A stretch of DNA of 64,000 nucleotides, from assembly GCA_965656715.1 (NCBI GenBank), contig CBFHLR010000009.1:1-64000 (forward strand). Reading direction: 5' to 3'. Within the stretch, counting starts at the first letter, position 1. Each line of letters opens with the position of its first letter. The position numbers and the translations under genes were made by a program. The stretch comes from Coraliomargarita sp965656715 (GTDB taxonomy: Bacteria > Verrucomicrobiota > Verrucomicrobiia > Opitutales > Coraliomargaritaceae). This document shows positions 17,928 through 27,064 of this stretch, one piece after another. The notes below the pieces were generated by a model. That model searched no databases. It was not told the DNA's origin and saw nothing but the letters and a program-made list of their open reading frames with translations.

Positions 17928-18641
17928 ATGAGCAACTGGATCGACTCCATTCGTCGCAAGCGAAAATTCGCAAAACTGAGCAAGAAGCGACTGCACCTCT
18001 GGGACCTACAGCAGCAGAAGATTTGCTATATTCAGAACTATAAAGTTGCAACCAGATCCATCCGGCTTGCGCTCACGAAATACCTAATTGAACAAGAATC
18101 AGACGTATCTGACCTCGCCTATGACCAGATCACTGATGATCAAGTCGAAGCCAAAGACGAGGAAACCAAGCGCTTCAAGCACATACACGAAGTTCGCTCA
18201 ATCTGCCCAGATCACTTCGTATTTACATTCGTCCGGCACCCGCTGGCTCGCATTCAATCTTGCTACACCAACCGCTTGCTCGACGCAGCAGAAGCAAAAG
18301 ACAAAGATCGCTTCGCCATCTATGGGATTGATCGGAGCACCAGCTTCGAGCGCTTTGTAGAAATCATCTGCGATGTTCCGGATAAGCACGCTGACCGGCA
18401 CTTCAAATCTCAGCACAGACTAACTCATGTCGATGGAAAGCCCGTGTGTGATTTCATTGGAAAGTTCGAAAACCTTCAGCATGACTGGCATCAACTACAA
18501 GACCGTTTCTCACTCCCAGACTTACCACACCGAAACAAGTCAAAGAGACATGATACTTCAAAAACAGCCCTGCCAGAACGATGCAAACGTCTGATCACTG
18601 AACGATACGCGAACGACTTTGCACTTCTCGGTTACGAGTAG
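17928..18641 (+). CDS. sulfotransferase family 2 protein
   Basis: A 237-aa PAPS-dependent sulfotransferase-like protein. The 5'-phosphosulfate loop reads CYIQNYKVATRSIRLAL, and the 3'-phosphate motif reads FVFTFVRHPLARIQSCYTNRL. It starts 7 bp after the carbamoyltransferase stop, so the two are probably co-transcribed. Sulfated glycans are common in marine bacteria. The sugar target is unknown, and core LPS or an O-chain is the contextual guess. Base composition is more A-rich than in the preceding genes. Confidence 0.78.
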   Translation: MSNWIDSIRRKRKFAKLSKKRLHLWDLQQQKICYIQNYKVATRSIRLALTKYLIEQESDVSDLAYDQITDDQVEAKDEETKRFKHIHEVRSICPDHFVFTFVRHPLARIQSCYTNRLLDAAEAKDKDRFAIYGIDRSTSFERFVEIICDVPDKHADRHFKSQHRLTHVDGKPVCDFIGKFENLQHDWHQLQDRFSLPDLPHRNKSKRHDTSKTALPERCKRLITERYANDFALLGYE

Positions 18642-18657
18642 TTTAAGCGCTTCCCAA

Positions 18658-18663
18658 AAGGAG
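18658..18663 (+). promoter_or_regulatory. Shine-Dalgarno motif AAGGAG before the second sulfotransferase
   Basis: AAGGAG at 18658-18663 abuts an ATG at 18664 (no spacing) and lies 12 nt before the ATG at 18676. It is one of few clear SD motifs in the window, and it supports starting at 18676 and not at the upstream TTG 18619. Confidence 0.45.
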
Positions 18664-18675
18664 ATGCCACAGAGC

Positions 18676-19392
18676 ATGACCGCAATCACTCCAATCTTCA
18701 TTTTCTCATTACCACGCTCTGGATCAACGTTGCTCCAACGCCTACTGCTAGCATCCGATCAATGCGCAACACTCGGGGAACCCAGCCTACTACTTCGACT
18801 CCTAGACAACCCGCCACACACCAAGCGTCTCGCGCCCTATTGGGAATCTTTAGTATTAAAAGCTGAGTCAGACATGCGTGACGCATGGGTAAACTATGAC
18901 CGAACCTACAAGCAAGGCGTTCAAAACCTCGCACTCTCGATCTATTCAGGCCTTTCAGATAACAAACCCTACTTCATCGATAAAACGCCCAGATACTCAT
19001 TAATCGCAGAACAAATCATTGAGACCTTTCCAGATGCTAAGTTCATCATTCTTTGGCGACATCCAGGCGCCATCGCCGATTCCTTAGCCCGCGCCTACAG
19101 AAAAGGACAGTGGGCGCTTCGCGAATTCGAAATCGACCTGTTCAGTGGCCTCGACTGCCTTCATACTGCGGCTCAGAGATATTCGGATCGAATTTATTCA
19201 ATGAAATACGAAGATCTGACGGCAGCACCTGCGGAAGAGCTTGAACGACTAGGCGGGTATTTAGGCATCCCAGATCTCTCAAGAGTCGCAGAGCTTGAAT
19301 TACCTCCATCAGCAGGAGGACAGCTCGGAGATCAAGTCCTGCAAGTGCTCTCAGAGCTACTCGAAAGTCAACAAGGAACGATCCAGAACTAA
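18676..19392 (+). CDS. sulfotransferase (Sulfotransfer_3 type)
   Basis: A 238-aa protein with the classical PAPS loop at the very N-terminus (IFIFSLPRSGSTLLQRLL) and the 3'-phosphate motif FPDAKFIILWRHPGAIADSLAR, followed by MKYEDLTAAP. It differs in type from the family-2 proteins at 17928 and 42948. The ATG at 18676 is chosen because it places the PAPS loop at residues 8-14 and follows an SD motif. The frame is open back to 18619. The stop overlaps the next start (TAATG). Confidence 0.8.
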   Translation: MTAITPIFIFSLPRSGSTLLQRLLLASDQCATLGEPSLLLRLLDNPPHTKRLAPYWESLVLKAESDMRDAWVNYDRTYKQGVQNLALSIYSGLSDNKPYFIDKTPRYSLIAEQIIETFPDAKFIILWRHPGAIADSLARAYRKGQWALREFEIDLFSGLDCLHTAAQRYSDRIYSMKYEDLTAAPAEELERLGGYLGIPDLSRVAELELPPSAGGQLGDQVLQVLSELLESQQGTIQN

Positions 19393-20381
19393 TGGGCACA
19401 TATCAGACAGACAGCCCAGTCATTTTCTGCATCTTCAATCGCCCGGAAACGACGCGACGGGTGTTTGAACGCATCGCGGAAGCTCAACCACCGAAGCTGT
19501 ATATCATCGCCGATGCACCAAGGGCAGACAAAGCAGGTGAGGCCGAGCGCTGCCGTCAAACTCGTGCCATCGCCGAGAACATCACATGGGACTGCGAACT
19601 CACCTTAGATTACGCAGAGACAAATCTCGGCTGCCGCCAACGCCTCTTCAGCGGAGTATCCAAAGCCTTCAAATTATACGAATTTGCAATCATCCTCGAA
19701 GACGACTGCTATCCATCGAACGACTTTTTCCGCTTCGTCGATACCTTACGTGATCGCTACTCAGATGACGCTCAGGTCACGCACATTAGCGGCACTGCAT
19801 TCGTGCGCCCCAAGCACCCCTGCGCATGCTACTACCGAAGTAACTTCCCTATCATTTGGGGCTGGGCGACCTGGCAGAAGCATTGGCAAACATTCGACCT
19901 AACGACTCCCTACTGGCCGGAGTTAAAACAGGAATTGCTCGACGGAGCCCCGATACAGTCCCACGTGCTCAAGCGCTTCGTTCAGCGCCTAGACAAAGCG
20001 CAAAGGGGCGAGGTCAACTCATGGGCTTATCCATATGTTGCGCATACCCTAAAAAAGCGAGGGCATTGCCTTTCCCCAACCTACAATCTGATTTCTAACA
20101 TCGGTTTTGGAACTGAGGCCACTACAACCATCAACCAGACTAGCCCTCAGGCGCAACTCCCTGTCGATCCGCTCCCAAGCGAAATAGGCGCGCCATCCGC
20201 CTCAGAAATTGATGCTCATTATAGTAATCTTCAATTAATCAACTGTATCTATCGCCCCAAGAAGATCCTCCGCACTGCCGAGCGGATCTGCAAGCGCATC
20301 AAAATTCCCTACAAGCCCAAACTTGCCCGCCCAAAATCAAGTGGCCCAGCAAACGAAGCCCCCCTCATCAACCTTTCCTAA
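19392..20381 (+). CDS. GT-A fold glycosyltransferase-like protein
   Basis: A 329-aa protein with a nucleotide-diphospho-sugar transferase look: N-terminal PVIFCIFNRPETTRRVFERI, a putative DxD-type site in FAIILEDDCYPSNDFF, and IIWGWATWQKHW in the middle. The C-terminal tail is basic. It resembles the family that pairs with surface-polysaccharide and methyltransferase genes. Donor and acceptor are unknown. It overlaps the preceding sulfotransferase by one base, so they are co-translated. Confidence 0.7.
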   Translation: MGTYQTDSPVIFCIFNRPETTRRVFERIAEAQPPKLYIIADAPRADKAGEAERCRQTRAIAENITWDCELTLDYAETNLGCRQRLFSGVSKAFKLYEFAIILEDDCYPSNDFFRFVDTLRDRYSDDAQVTHISGTAFVRPKHPCACYYRSNFPIIWGWATWQKHWQTFDLTTPYWPELKQELLDGAPIQSHVLKRFVQRLDKAQRGEVNSWAYPYVAHTLKKRGHCLSPTYNLISNIGFGTEATTTINQTSPQAQLPVDPLPSEIGAPSASEIDAHYSNLQLINCIYRPKKILRTAERICKRIKIPYKPKLARPKSSGPANEAPLINLS

Positions 20382-20382
20382 T

Positions 20383-21168
20383 ATGCCAAAATCAATCCTG
20401 CTCACCGGGTCAACCGGAACCCTTGGAGCTCATGTGCATCGCTGCCTTGAAACTGCGGGGCATTCAGTCACCCCATTCCGAGGAAATCTACTCGATCCAG
20501 ACAAGGTGCTCGCTCAAATCGAAGCGGCCGAATTCGACACGGTCGCCCACTTCGCAGCAATGGTGCCAGTCAAACAAGTAGAGGCAGATCCGGCCAAAGC
20601 GTATGCAGTCAACGTCAGCGGAACGATTCATCTGCTCCAAGCGTTGAGTGCACAACAACGTCCCTGCCAATTCTTCTACGCGTCGAGCAGTCATGTGTAT
20701 GCCCCGAAGAATACACCGATCGATGAATCAGCGCCTCTCGAACCCTTGAGCTTATACGGACGCACCAAACTACGTGCCGAACAGATCGCTCAGGATATCT
20801 GTAAATCAGCAGAGATACCCTTCACCTCCGCGCGAATCTTCAGCTTCTACGATGATCGCCAAAAGCCCCCCTTTCTATACCCCTCCATCAAGGCACGACT
20901 CGCCAACGAAGATTTAAGTCAACCCTTCGAGCTTTACGGCGCCGACAGTCAACGAGACCTCAGCAGTGCAGAAAAACTGGCCGAAAAACTCGCAGCACTC
21001 ATTAGCTCTGACGCCCACGGCATCTATAACATCGGCAGTGGCAAAGGCACACGCATCCGAGACTTCGTCCAAAGCCTAAGCCCCCAGCCGCTCAACATCA
21101 TAGCCAAAGGCACACCCGACACCCTCGTCGCCAACACAGAAAAATTCGACCACCTCTTCAAACAATGA
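20383..21168 (+). CDS. NAD(P)-dependent sugar epimerase/reductase (extended SDR)
   Basis: A 261-aa extended short-chain dehydrogenase with the nucleotide-binding TGSTGTLGAHV at residues 8-18, the FYASSSHVYAP strand, and the active-site Y-x3-K in LYGRTKLRAEQ. It acts on nucleotide sugars (epimerisation, reduction or dehydration). It lies three genes before gmd and two before a ColD-like enzyme. It could be the final reductase/epimerase of the same sugar, although ColC itself is longer (~320 aa). The frame is open from 20323, but the ATG at 20383 directly follows the preceding stop and puts the Rossmann motif at the N-terminus. Confidence 0.78.
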   Translation: MPKSILLTGSTGTLGAHVHRCLETAGHSVTPFRGNLLDPDKVLAQIEAAEFDTVAHFAAMVPVKQVEADPAKAYAVNVSGTIHLLQALSAQQRPCQFFYASSSHVYAPKNTPIDESAPLEPLSLYGRTKLRAEQIAQDICKSAEIPFTSARIFSFYDDRQKPPFLYPSIKARLANEDLSQPFELYGADSQRDLSSAEKLAEKLAALISSDAHGIYNIGSGKGTRIRDFVQSLSPQPLNIIAKGTPDTLVANTEKFDHLFKQ

Positions 21169-21950
21169 GCAATCAAGTTAGCATTGTCATCCCGACCTTT
21201 AATCGGGCCGAAATCCTTCGTGAAGCGATCGATACGAGTCTCGCACAAACGCAGCCCTGCGAAGTCATCGTCGTCAATCACGGCAGCACCGACCACACCG
21301 ACGATGTCGCCGCTAGCTATGGCGACCGCATCCGCTACATCAAATCAGAAACTGATTACGGGCCGCACTTCTGCTGGCTCGACGGGATCATCCGCGCCAA
21401 GGGAGACTACGTGCATCTCCAATACGATGATGACTGGCTCGAGCCCACTTACATTGAGACCTTAATCCAGTTGATGAAACCCGATGTCGGCTTCGCCTTC
21501 TCGACCACCAAAGTCGTCGACACCCAAACAGGAGATGAAAGCTTACTCTTCGATAAGCTACTCCCACACTCAGGAGTCTTCCCAATCAAGGACATCGAAC
21601 AATACATCCTCAAACGGCTCATTTCTCCCGGCGCAGTGATCTACCGAAAACAAGATCTGATTGATGCCATTTACCAAGGGAACCTACCACTCGGCAACAA
21701 TCACTACCGTGGAGTCGGCCCAGATGCGTATGCAACATTGCTCTGCCTACTACGGTATCCAAACTTTGCATACGTAAAAGAACCACTGGCCTGCTTTCGC
21801 GCACATGCCGACTCAATCACTCAAGACGCCCGGGCCGACAAAAAAAAGAAGCAACAACTCAAGGCAGCCTACCAAGACGTCAAAGACTTCTATAAAGAGC
21901 TCAAATGGCTGAAACGGATTCGAAGAATCCAGAGCCTCTTCAAAAAATAA
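21165..21950 (+). CDS. family 2 glycosyltransferase
   Basis: A 261-aa GT2 enzyme with the N-terminal motif SIVIPTFNRAEILREAI, the VNHGSTDHTDD loop, and the metal-binding LQYDDDWLEPTY. It transfers a sugar from a nucleotide donor in the cytoplasm. The donor is not evident. It overlaps the SDR gene by 4 bp (ATGA), so they are translationally coupled. Confidence 0.85.
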   Translation: MSNQVSIVIPTFNRAEILREAIDTSLAQTQPCEVIVVNHGSTDHTDDVAASYGDRIRYIKSETDYGPHFCWLDGIIRAKGDYVHLQYDDDWLEPTYIETLIQLMKPDVGFAFSTTKVVDTQTGDESLLFDKLLPHSGVFPIKDIEQYILKRLISPGAVIYRKQDLIDAIYQGNLPLGNNHYRGVGPDAYATLLCLLRYPNFAYVKEPLACFRAHADSITQDARADKKKKQQLKAAYQDVKDFYKELKWLKRIRRIQSLFKK

Positions 21951-21973
21951 TTCCACACGAAATCTTTTCACAT

Positions 21974-23137
21974 ATGAAGATCACACTTGCAGAAGACACG
22001 ATTTCACAGGGCGAGCTCAACGAGCTCTGCACTTGGATCCAACAAGGCAACCGCCTGACAAAAGCCGAACGCACAATTGAGTTCGAGCGTCTATTTAAAG
22101 ACTACATCGGCACCGATTACGCCATCTACGTGAACAGCGGATCGTCCGCTAATTTGATGATGATCTACGGCCTCAAAGAAGCCGGCTACCTGCGGAACAA
22201 TAAAGTCATCGCACCCGCAGTCTCTTGGGTCACCACCGTTTCCCCGCTCATCCAGCTTGGATTCGACGTCTCGCTCTGTGAGTGCGACCGCAACGATCTC
22301 GGGCTCGACATCGAGCACTTCGAACAACTCTGTAAAGAACAACGCCCAGCTTTCGCCATCCTCGTCCATGTCCTCGGCCATGCAAACCAGATGACTGCGA
22401 TCCAAGCCATCTGCGATAAGTATGATGTCATCCTCATTGAAGATTCCTGCGAGGCACTCGGCAGTGAAGCACTCGGCAAAAAGATCGGTAGCTTAACCAC
22501 CGCAGCCTCCTTCTCCTTTTACTACGGCCACCACATCTCGACGATCGAGGGTGGCATGGTCACAACCAATGACGAGCACCTTTACAATGTCATGGTCTCA
22601 CTTCGCTCGCATGGCTGGTCACGCGACCTCCCAACAGCCGAGCGAGAACGACTAACCGGAAAATACAAGGTAGACGAATTCCGCAACCTCTACACCTTTT
22701 ACCATCCCGGATTCAACTTACGCTCAACTGATCTACAAGCACAGATCGGTTGCGGGCAAGTCAGCAAAATCCCTGAGATCACCAAAGTCCGAGAGCGCAA
22801 CTTCGGCCTCTACAAAGAGCGTCTCACAGACTTTTTCGCACAAAGCAGCCAGACCGACGTGGTCTCATCCTTTGCCTATGGAACGCTGGTTGCGAACCGT
22901 ATGGAAATCTATCAGCATCTGCAGAAAAACGGTATCGAATCGCGCCCGCTCATTTGCGGTAACATCGGCCGACATCCCTTCTGGACCGAGCGCTATGGAG
23001 TCAGCGACCTGCCTGTGGCGAACCATATCCACGACAACGGAATGTATTTACCGAACCACCACAACATGAGTGAAGACGACGTAAAGTTCGTCTGCGACAC
23101 ATTCCTCGAAGTGGCCCAGCCACTCGCACAGGTATAA
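21974..23137 (+). CDS. ColD-like PLP-dependent GDP-4-keto-6-deoxymannose 3-dehydratase
   Basis: A 387-aa DegT/DnrJ/EryC1-fold enzyme. The PLP-binding Lys is replaced by His: the segment is FSFYYGHHISTIEGGMV with His187, matching His188 of E. coli O55 ColD, which deoxygenates C3 of GDP-4-keto-6-deoxymannose in colitose synthesis. Length (ColD 388) and other blocks (LRSHGWSRDLP, GIESRPLICGN) also agree. The next gene is gmd, which makes exactly that substrate. The frame is open from 21905, but the ATG at 21974 gives the family N-terminus. A ColC-type partner is not obvious, so the final sugar (colitose or another 3,6-dideoxyhexose) is uncertain. Confidence 0.8.
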   Translation: MKITLAEDTISQGELNELCTWIQQGNRLTKAERTIEFERLFKDYIGTDYAIYVNSGSSANLMMIYGLKEAGYLRNNKVIAPAVSWVTTVSPLIQLGFDVSLCECDRNDLGLDIEHFEQLCKEQRPAFAILVHVLGHANQMTAIQAICDKYDVILIEDSCEALGSEALGKKIGSLTTAASFSFYYGHHISTIEGGMVTTNDEHLYNVMVSLRSHGWSRDLPTAERERLTGKYKVDEFRNLYTFYHPGFNLRSTDLQAQIGCGQVSKIPEITKVRERNFGLYKERLTDFFAQSSQTDVVSSFAYGTLVANRMEIYQHLQKNGIESRPLICGNIGRHPFWTERYGVSDLPVANHIHDNGMYLPNHHNMSEDDVKFVCDTFLEVAQPLAQV

Positions 23138-23175
23138 CTATAGGTTAAGCGCATATATACTAACAGTTTCATACG

Positions 23176-24225
23176 ATGAAAAAAGCACTCATAACAGGCA
23201 TCACCGGACAAGACGGCTCCTACTTAGCCGAACTCTTACTCGACAAAGGCTACGAAGTTCACGGCATCGTCCGCCGCGGCTCCACGTTTAACACGAGCCG
23301 AATCGACCACTTATACACCGACCCGCACTTACTGAAAGAGCGACCCAACATTTTTCTGCACTACGGAGACCTAGCCGACGCCACTCGCCTCACTAAGCTC
23401 CTCTATGAGCTTCAACCGGACGAAATCTATAACCTTGCGGCACAAAGCCACGTGCGAATCTCCTTCGATATTCCAGAATATACCGGCGACATTACCGGCG
23501 TCGGCGTCGTGCGTATTCTCGACTCGATCCGCGAAGCTGGACTCGCAGGCAAAGTCCGCTACTACCAAGCCTCTTCTTCCGAAATGTTCGGCAAGGTTCA
23601 AGAGATCCCGCAAGTTGAAACAACTCCGTTCTGGCCACGCTCACCCTACGGCTGCGCCAAAGTCTACGGACACTGGCTTACCGTCAATTATCGCGAGGCC
23701 TACAACATGCACGCCAGTAGCGGCATTCTCTTCAACCATGAGTCACCTCGCCGCGGAGAGAATTTCGTCACTCGTAAAATCACTCGAGCAGCCACACGGA
23801 TTAAGATGGGGCTCCAAGAAAAGCTCACCCTCGGTAATCTCGATGCGAAGCGCGACTGGGGCTATGCGAAAGAGTATGTCGAAGTGATGTGGTTAATGCT
23901 CCAGCAAGATCAGGCGGATGATTATGTGTGTGCAACCGGGGAAACACATACCGTCAAAGAATTCGTGCAGGAGACCTTTGGCCTCCTCGACCTCGATTGG
24001 GAAAAATATGTCGAATACGACAAAAACTATGAACGCCCGGCAGAAGTGGATCTGCTCGTCGGCGATCCGGGCAAATTGAAAAAGCAGATCGGCTGGGAAC
24101 CTAAAGTTAAATTCAAGGAACTCGTCAAAATCATGACTGACGCCGACCTCAACCTAGCAAGACATGAAGCATTGATGAAAGAAGCGAATCACGCTCTATA
24201 TAGCGATTCACAACGTCCAGCATAA
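23176..24225 (+). CDS. gmd: GDP-mannose 4,6-dehydratase
   Basis: Gmd converts GDP-D-mannose to GDP-4-keto-6-deoxy-D-mannose, the precursor of GDP-fucose, rhamnose, perosamine and colitose. The 349-aa protein is a near-textbook member: ALITGITGQDGSYLAELLL, HGIVRRGSTFNTSRIDHLY, YNLAAQSHV, YQASSSEMFGKVQE, SPYGCAKVYGHW (Y-x3-K), LFNHESPRRGENFVTRKI and NLDAKRDWGYAKEYVE. It follows the ColD-like gene by 38 bp, which suggests a 3,6-dideoxyhexose pathway. No GDP-fucose synthase is adjacent. Confidence 0.95.
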   Translation: MKKALITGITGQDGSYLAELLLDKGYEVHGIVRRGSTFNTSRIDHLYTDPHLLKERPNIFLHYGDLADATRLTKLLYELQPDEIYNLAAQSHVRISFDIPEYTGDITGVGVVRILDSIREAGLAGKVRYYQASSSEMFGKVQEIPQVETTPFWPRSPYGCAKVYGHWLTVNYREAYNMHASSGILFNHESPRRGENFVTRKITRAATRIKMGLQEKLTLGNLDAKRDWGYAKEYVEVMWLMLQQDQADDYVCATGETHTVKEFVQETFGLLDLDWEKYVEYDKNYERPAEVDLLVGDPGKLKKQIGWEPKVKFKELVKIMTDADLNLARHEALMKEANHALYSDSQRPA

Positions 24226-24349
24226 TTGCAACACGACACAAGCGTTCGACTGACTCAAGCTCTCAAGTTTATACAGTCCAACAGGCAGGCACTTCGAAAG
24301 AAGATGCATCTAATCGCATTGGTATACGCCGAACGAAGACAACTGTGAC

Positions 24350-25048
24350 ATGAGAAAACTTAAGAAATCTATCCTAAAGCGCACATTACGCCCCTTATCA
24401 GAAAAACTTGGAATCCCCTATTGGTGCCGCAAGCCTGCACTGAACGACCTAGATAACAAACTATCTAAATACCTGAATTTCAGGAATGGGTTTTTCATTG
24501 AAGCTGGCGGCAACAACGGCATCCGTCAGTCCAACACATACTTCCTAGAAAAAGGCCTCCGTTGGAAAGGCATTCTAGTCGAAGCAATCCCAGACCTATA
24601 CGAAGAGTGTAAAAATAATCGCCAAGCCTCAACCGTCATTAACGGAGGCCTCGTCAGTGATAGTTATGAAAAGCCAACGCTACAAATGCATTATGCCAAT
24701 TTAATGTCAGTGGCCGATGAGGCAAAACAGGAACAGACGCAACGAAACGAGAAAAAAGCATCACTGAAATATACGTATACTATTGATGTGCCAGCAGTAA
24801 CCTTCACTACAATACTAGAACAAGCGGGAGTGCAGCACATTGATTTTCTTTCGCTAGACCTTGAAGGCTTTGAACTAGAAGCCTTACGAGGTTGGGATTT
24901 CAAACGTTTCAGGCCAATATATATATTAATCGAAATGAATGATGCTCCAAAACTTGAGCACTATTTAGAAAGCCAAAATTACGAGCAAATTGATCAGCTC
25001 TCACACCATGACTTTTTATTTAGAGACAAAGAACAAACAAGTAGCTGA
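24350..25048 (+). CDS. FkbM-family methyltransferase
   Basis: A 232-aa SAM-dependent methyltransferase of the FkbM family, usually O-methylating sugars. Key parts are the SAM-binding region GFFIEAGGNNGIRQSNTYFLE, WKGILVEAIPDLYEEC and the late HIDFLSLDLEGFELEALRGWDF. The gene is clearly more A/T-rich than its neighbours (for example around 24600-25040), a sign of recent transfer. A 124-bp spacer without recognisable features precedes it. It is convergent with waaG (10 bp apart). Confidence 0.82.
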   Translation: MRKLKKSILKRTLRPLSEKLGIPYWCRKPALNDLDNKLSKYLNFRNGFFIEAGGNNGIRQSNTYFLEKGLRWKGILVEAIPDLYEECKNNRQASTVINGGLVSDSYEKPTLQMHYANLMSVADEAKQEQTQRNEKKASLKYTYTIDVPAVTFTTILEQAGVQHIDFLSLDLEGFELEALRGWDFKRFRPIYILIEMNDAPKLEHYLESQNYEQIDQLSHHDFLFRDKEQTSS

Positions 25049-25058
25049 AGCACATGAT

Positions 25059-26174
25059 TCAGTCTTCAGCACACCCAATCTCAATCGCCTCCGCAAAGCG
25101 CGTGGTGCAGTCATAGATATCCGCTTGTGCGGCATAGGCTAAAGCTGCGCCACGCAGCTTATCCCGCTGAGGAGCATCGCTCGCTAGCTGCGACAGGGTT
25201 CGATTCAAGTCTGATTGCTCAAACGGTTCCTCCAGCACTACGCCCCCGCCACTCTCGCCCACTTGCCTAGCGTAGCCACACACACCGGAAACGACGACCG
25301 GGAGGCCATAGGTAAGGGCTTCTAACAACACCTTTCCGGCAGATTCACTGTGCGCGGGGTGCAACATAAAGTCAGCTGCATCATAAAAGCGCGCAACATC
25401 TGAGCGCCCGCCAAAGAAGCGAACTGTTAGATCATGTTGCTGTGCATAGGTTTCGTAAGGTCCCGGCTTATCCGCACCCAAGACCCATAATTCAACCGTG
25501 TTGCCCTCTTCTTTGATCGACTTCAAGGCCTCAAGGTTTCGCATCAAGCCCTTACGCTTGTAGTCAGAGCCAACGAACAGCCCTACCACCTGATCTTCAG
25601 AAACCCCGAGTTCCGTCCTCAAGTCAGCTCGTATCGAAGCCTTTTGCTCAATCGGTCGTTCGACCCGAGCGACCCCCGGTGGCAGCAAATGAAAACGCTC
25701 CAATGGCGTTCCGTAACGCTCATGATAGGTATCGATTTCACGCTGAGTGAGGCAGTAAATCTCGGGCTTATCCGGATTCGTAAACATGGCGGCTTCAGCA
25801 TCTCGGTAGTGGCGATGGCGCGCCGTCCAAAAATACCAGAAAGGCTTATTCTCTACTTTCACCAAATAGCATGGATCTGCCGAAAAGTAGACATCGCAGT
25901 TGGGGACACGATTAAACGCGACCACACAATCGGTCGGATGAGCTGCAAAATAGTGCTCTAAGTCTTGAAAGAAATTCACATTGCGAGCGGTATTGGTGCC
26001 ACCTCGACGACCGAGCAATTGCACATTCAGCTCAACCGGAGGCGTCCCCTTCCAAGTGCGGGTCACGATTTCCACCAAATGCCCACGCGCTTGCATCGCC
26101 CGTGCCGTTAACACACAGTCTTCTTGCAAGCCCCCGAAGGGGAAGTAGTCATATAACACAAAGGAAACTTTCAC
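25059..26174 (-). CDS. waaG: LPS glucosyltransferase I WaaG (GT4)
   Basis: WaaG adds the first outer-core hexose to heptose II. The 371-aa protein has diagnostic segments: an N-terminal YDYFPFGGLQEDC, then VAFNRVPNCDVYFSADPCY, LPPGVARVERP, LFVGSDYKRKGLMRNLEAL and the GT4 donor site HPAHSESAGKVLLEALTYGLPVVVSG. In P. aeruginosa waaG lies between waaC and waaP. Here it is on the opposite strand, about 12 kb from waaC. It is divergent from the GT2 gene at 26233. Confidence 0.87.
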   Translation of the reverse strand: MKVSFVLYDYFPFGGLQEDCVLTARAMQARGHLVEIVTRTWKGTPPVELNVQLLGRRGGTNTARNVNFFQDLEHYFAAHPTDCVVAFNRVPNCDVYFSADPCYLVKVENKPFWYFWTARHRHYRDAEAAMFTNPDKPEIYCLTQREIDTYHERYGTPLERFHLLPPGVARVERPIEQKASIRADLRTELGVSEDQVVGLFVGSDYKRKGLMRNLEALKSIKEEGNTVELWVLGADKPGPYETYAQQHDLTVRFFGGRSDVARFYDAADFMLHPAHSESAGKVLLEALTYGLPVVVSGVCGYARQVGESGGGVVLEEPFEQSDLNRTLSQLASDAPQRDKLRGAALAYAAQADIYDCTTRFAEAIEIGCAED

Positions 26175-26232
26175 GCCACAACCTTAAGACAGAGGATTTC
26201 CCTCTTCGCAATGCTCATCTCTCCATAACGCT

Positions 26233-27018
26233 ATGTCCTTTACTCCTAAAATCACCGTGCTGATCAGCACGTTCAACGATCGTGGTTACGTCGAGAAAAA
26301 GACTGCTGAGATTGAAGCACAAACAGCATTCAGCGACACGGAATTCCTATTCATAGAAACCGCATCACCCGAAAGTGAGCGAGAGCTGCTCGCCCCTTAC
26401 TGCGAGCAACACCCGAACTGTCGTCTCATCACCCGCGATGAGCGCCTGACACTCTACGAAGCATGGAATTTAGGCTGGAGCGAAGCCAGCGCGCCACTGG
26501 TTTGCATCTCTAATATGGACGATGCCATGCACCCACGTCTGTTGGAATTCACCATCCAGCAAATGCAAGAGCACGACTGGGACTTAGGATCGGTTCTCAT
26601 TGCCAAGCAAAAGCTCGACGATCCGCAACGCGACTCATGGGCGCCCAAGCGTCTGAAGCCACTCTCCCTACAACCACGGCCCGGAGCTTTCTTTGCTTGG
26701 AAGCGTGAACTCGAACAAAACTTCGGCCAATTTGACACCAGCTTCCAAATTGCAGGCGACAAAGACTTCTGGGCGCGGGCAGTCGACCGCAACTTAAACA
26801 TGGGACTCATTCCACACGTGCTCTACCTATATACTCAGCACCCCAATCAGCTCTCAAAAAGTGACCGTTATCGGTCTCTCAAAGAAGCCGACCGACAGCA
26901 TGCCGCCTCCAAGCCTTACCCACACATTTGGCCCAAGGATATCGTTGGCAAAGTTCGCTGGACTGAGAAACTCGGTAAATTTCCGCTCCCCCTCAACTCC
27001 AAGCGATTTATTGGATAG
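26233..27018 (+). CDS. family 2 glycosyltransferase
   Basis: A 261-aa GT2 enzyme with the N-terminal KITVLISTFNDRGYVEKK, FLFIETASPESE, and the metal site ISNMDDAMHPRLL (a DxD variant, MDD), then GAFFAWKRELEQNFGQFD. It stands alone between waaG and a reverse GT9 gene. The leader before its ATG is CT-rich (CATCTCTCCATAACG) with no SD motif. Substrates are unknown. Confidence 0.8.
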   Translation: MSFTPKITVLISTFNDRGYVEKKTAEIEAQTAFSDTEFLFIETASPESERELLAPYCEQHPNCRLITRDERLTLYEAWNLGWSEASAPLVCISNMDDAMHPRLLEFTIQQMQEHDWDLGSVLIAKQKLDDPQRDSWAPKRLKPLSLQPRPGAFFAWKRELEQNFGQFDTSFQIAGDKDFWARAVDRNLNMGLIPHVLYLYTQHPNQLSKSDRYRSLKEADRQHAASKPYPHIWPKDIVGKVRWTEKLGKFPLPLNSKRFIG

Positions 27019-27064
27019 ACAACTTGACACCTCCCACACTGAAAACTGCATCAACCAGTGAAGC

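Noticed and set aside
21974..23137. Ordinary sugar aminotransferase
   Set aside because: The PLP Lys is replaced by His187, as in ColD, so transamination of the usual type is unlikely.
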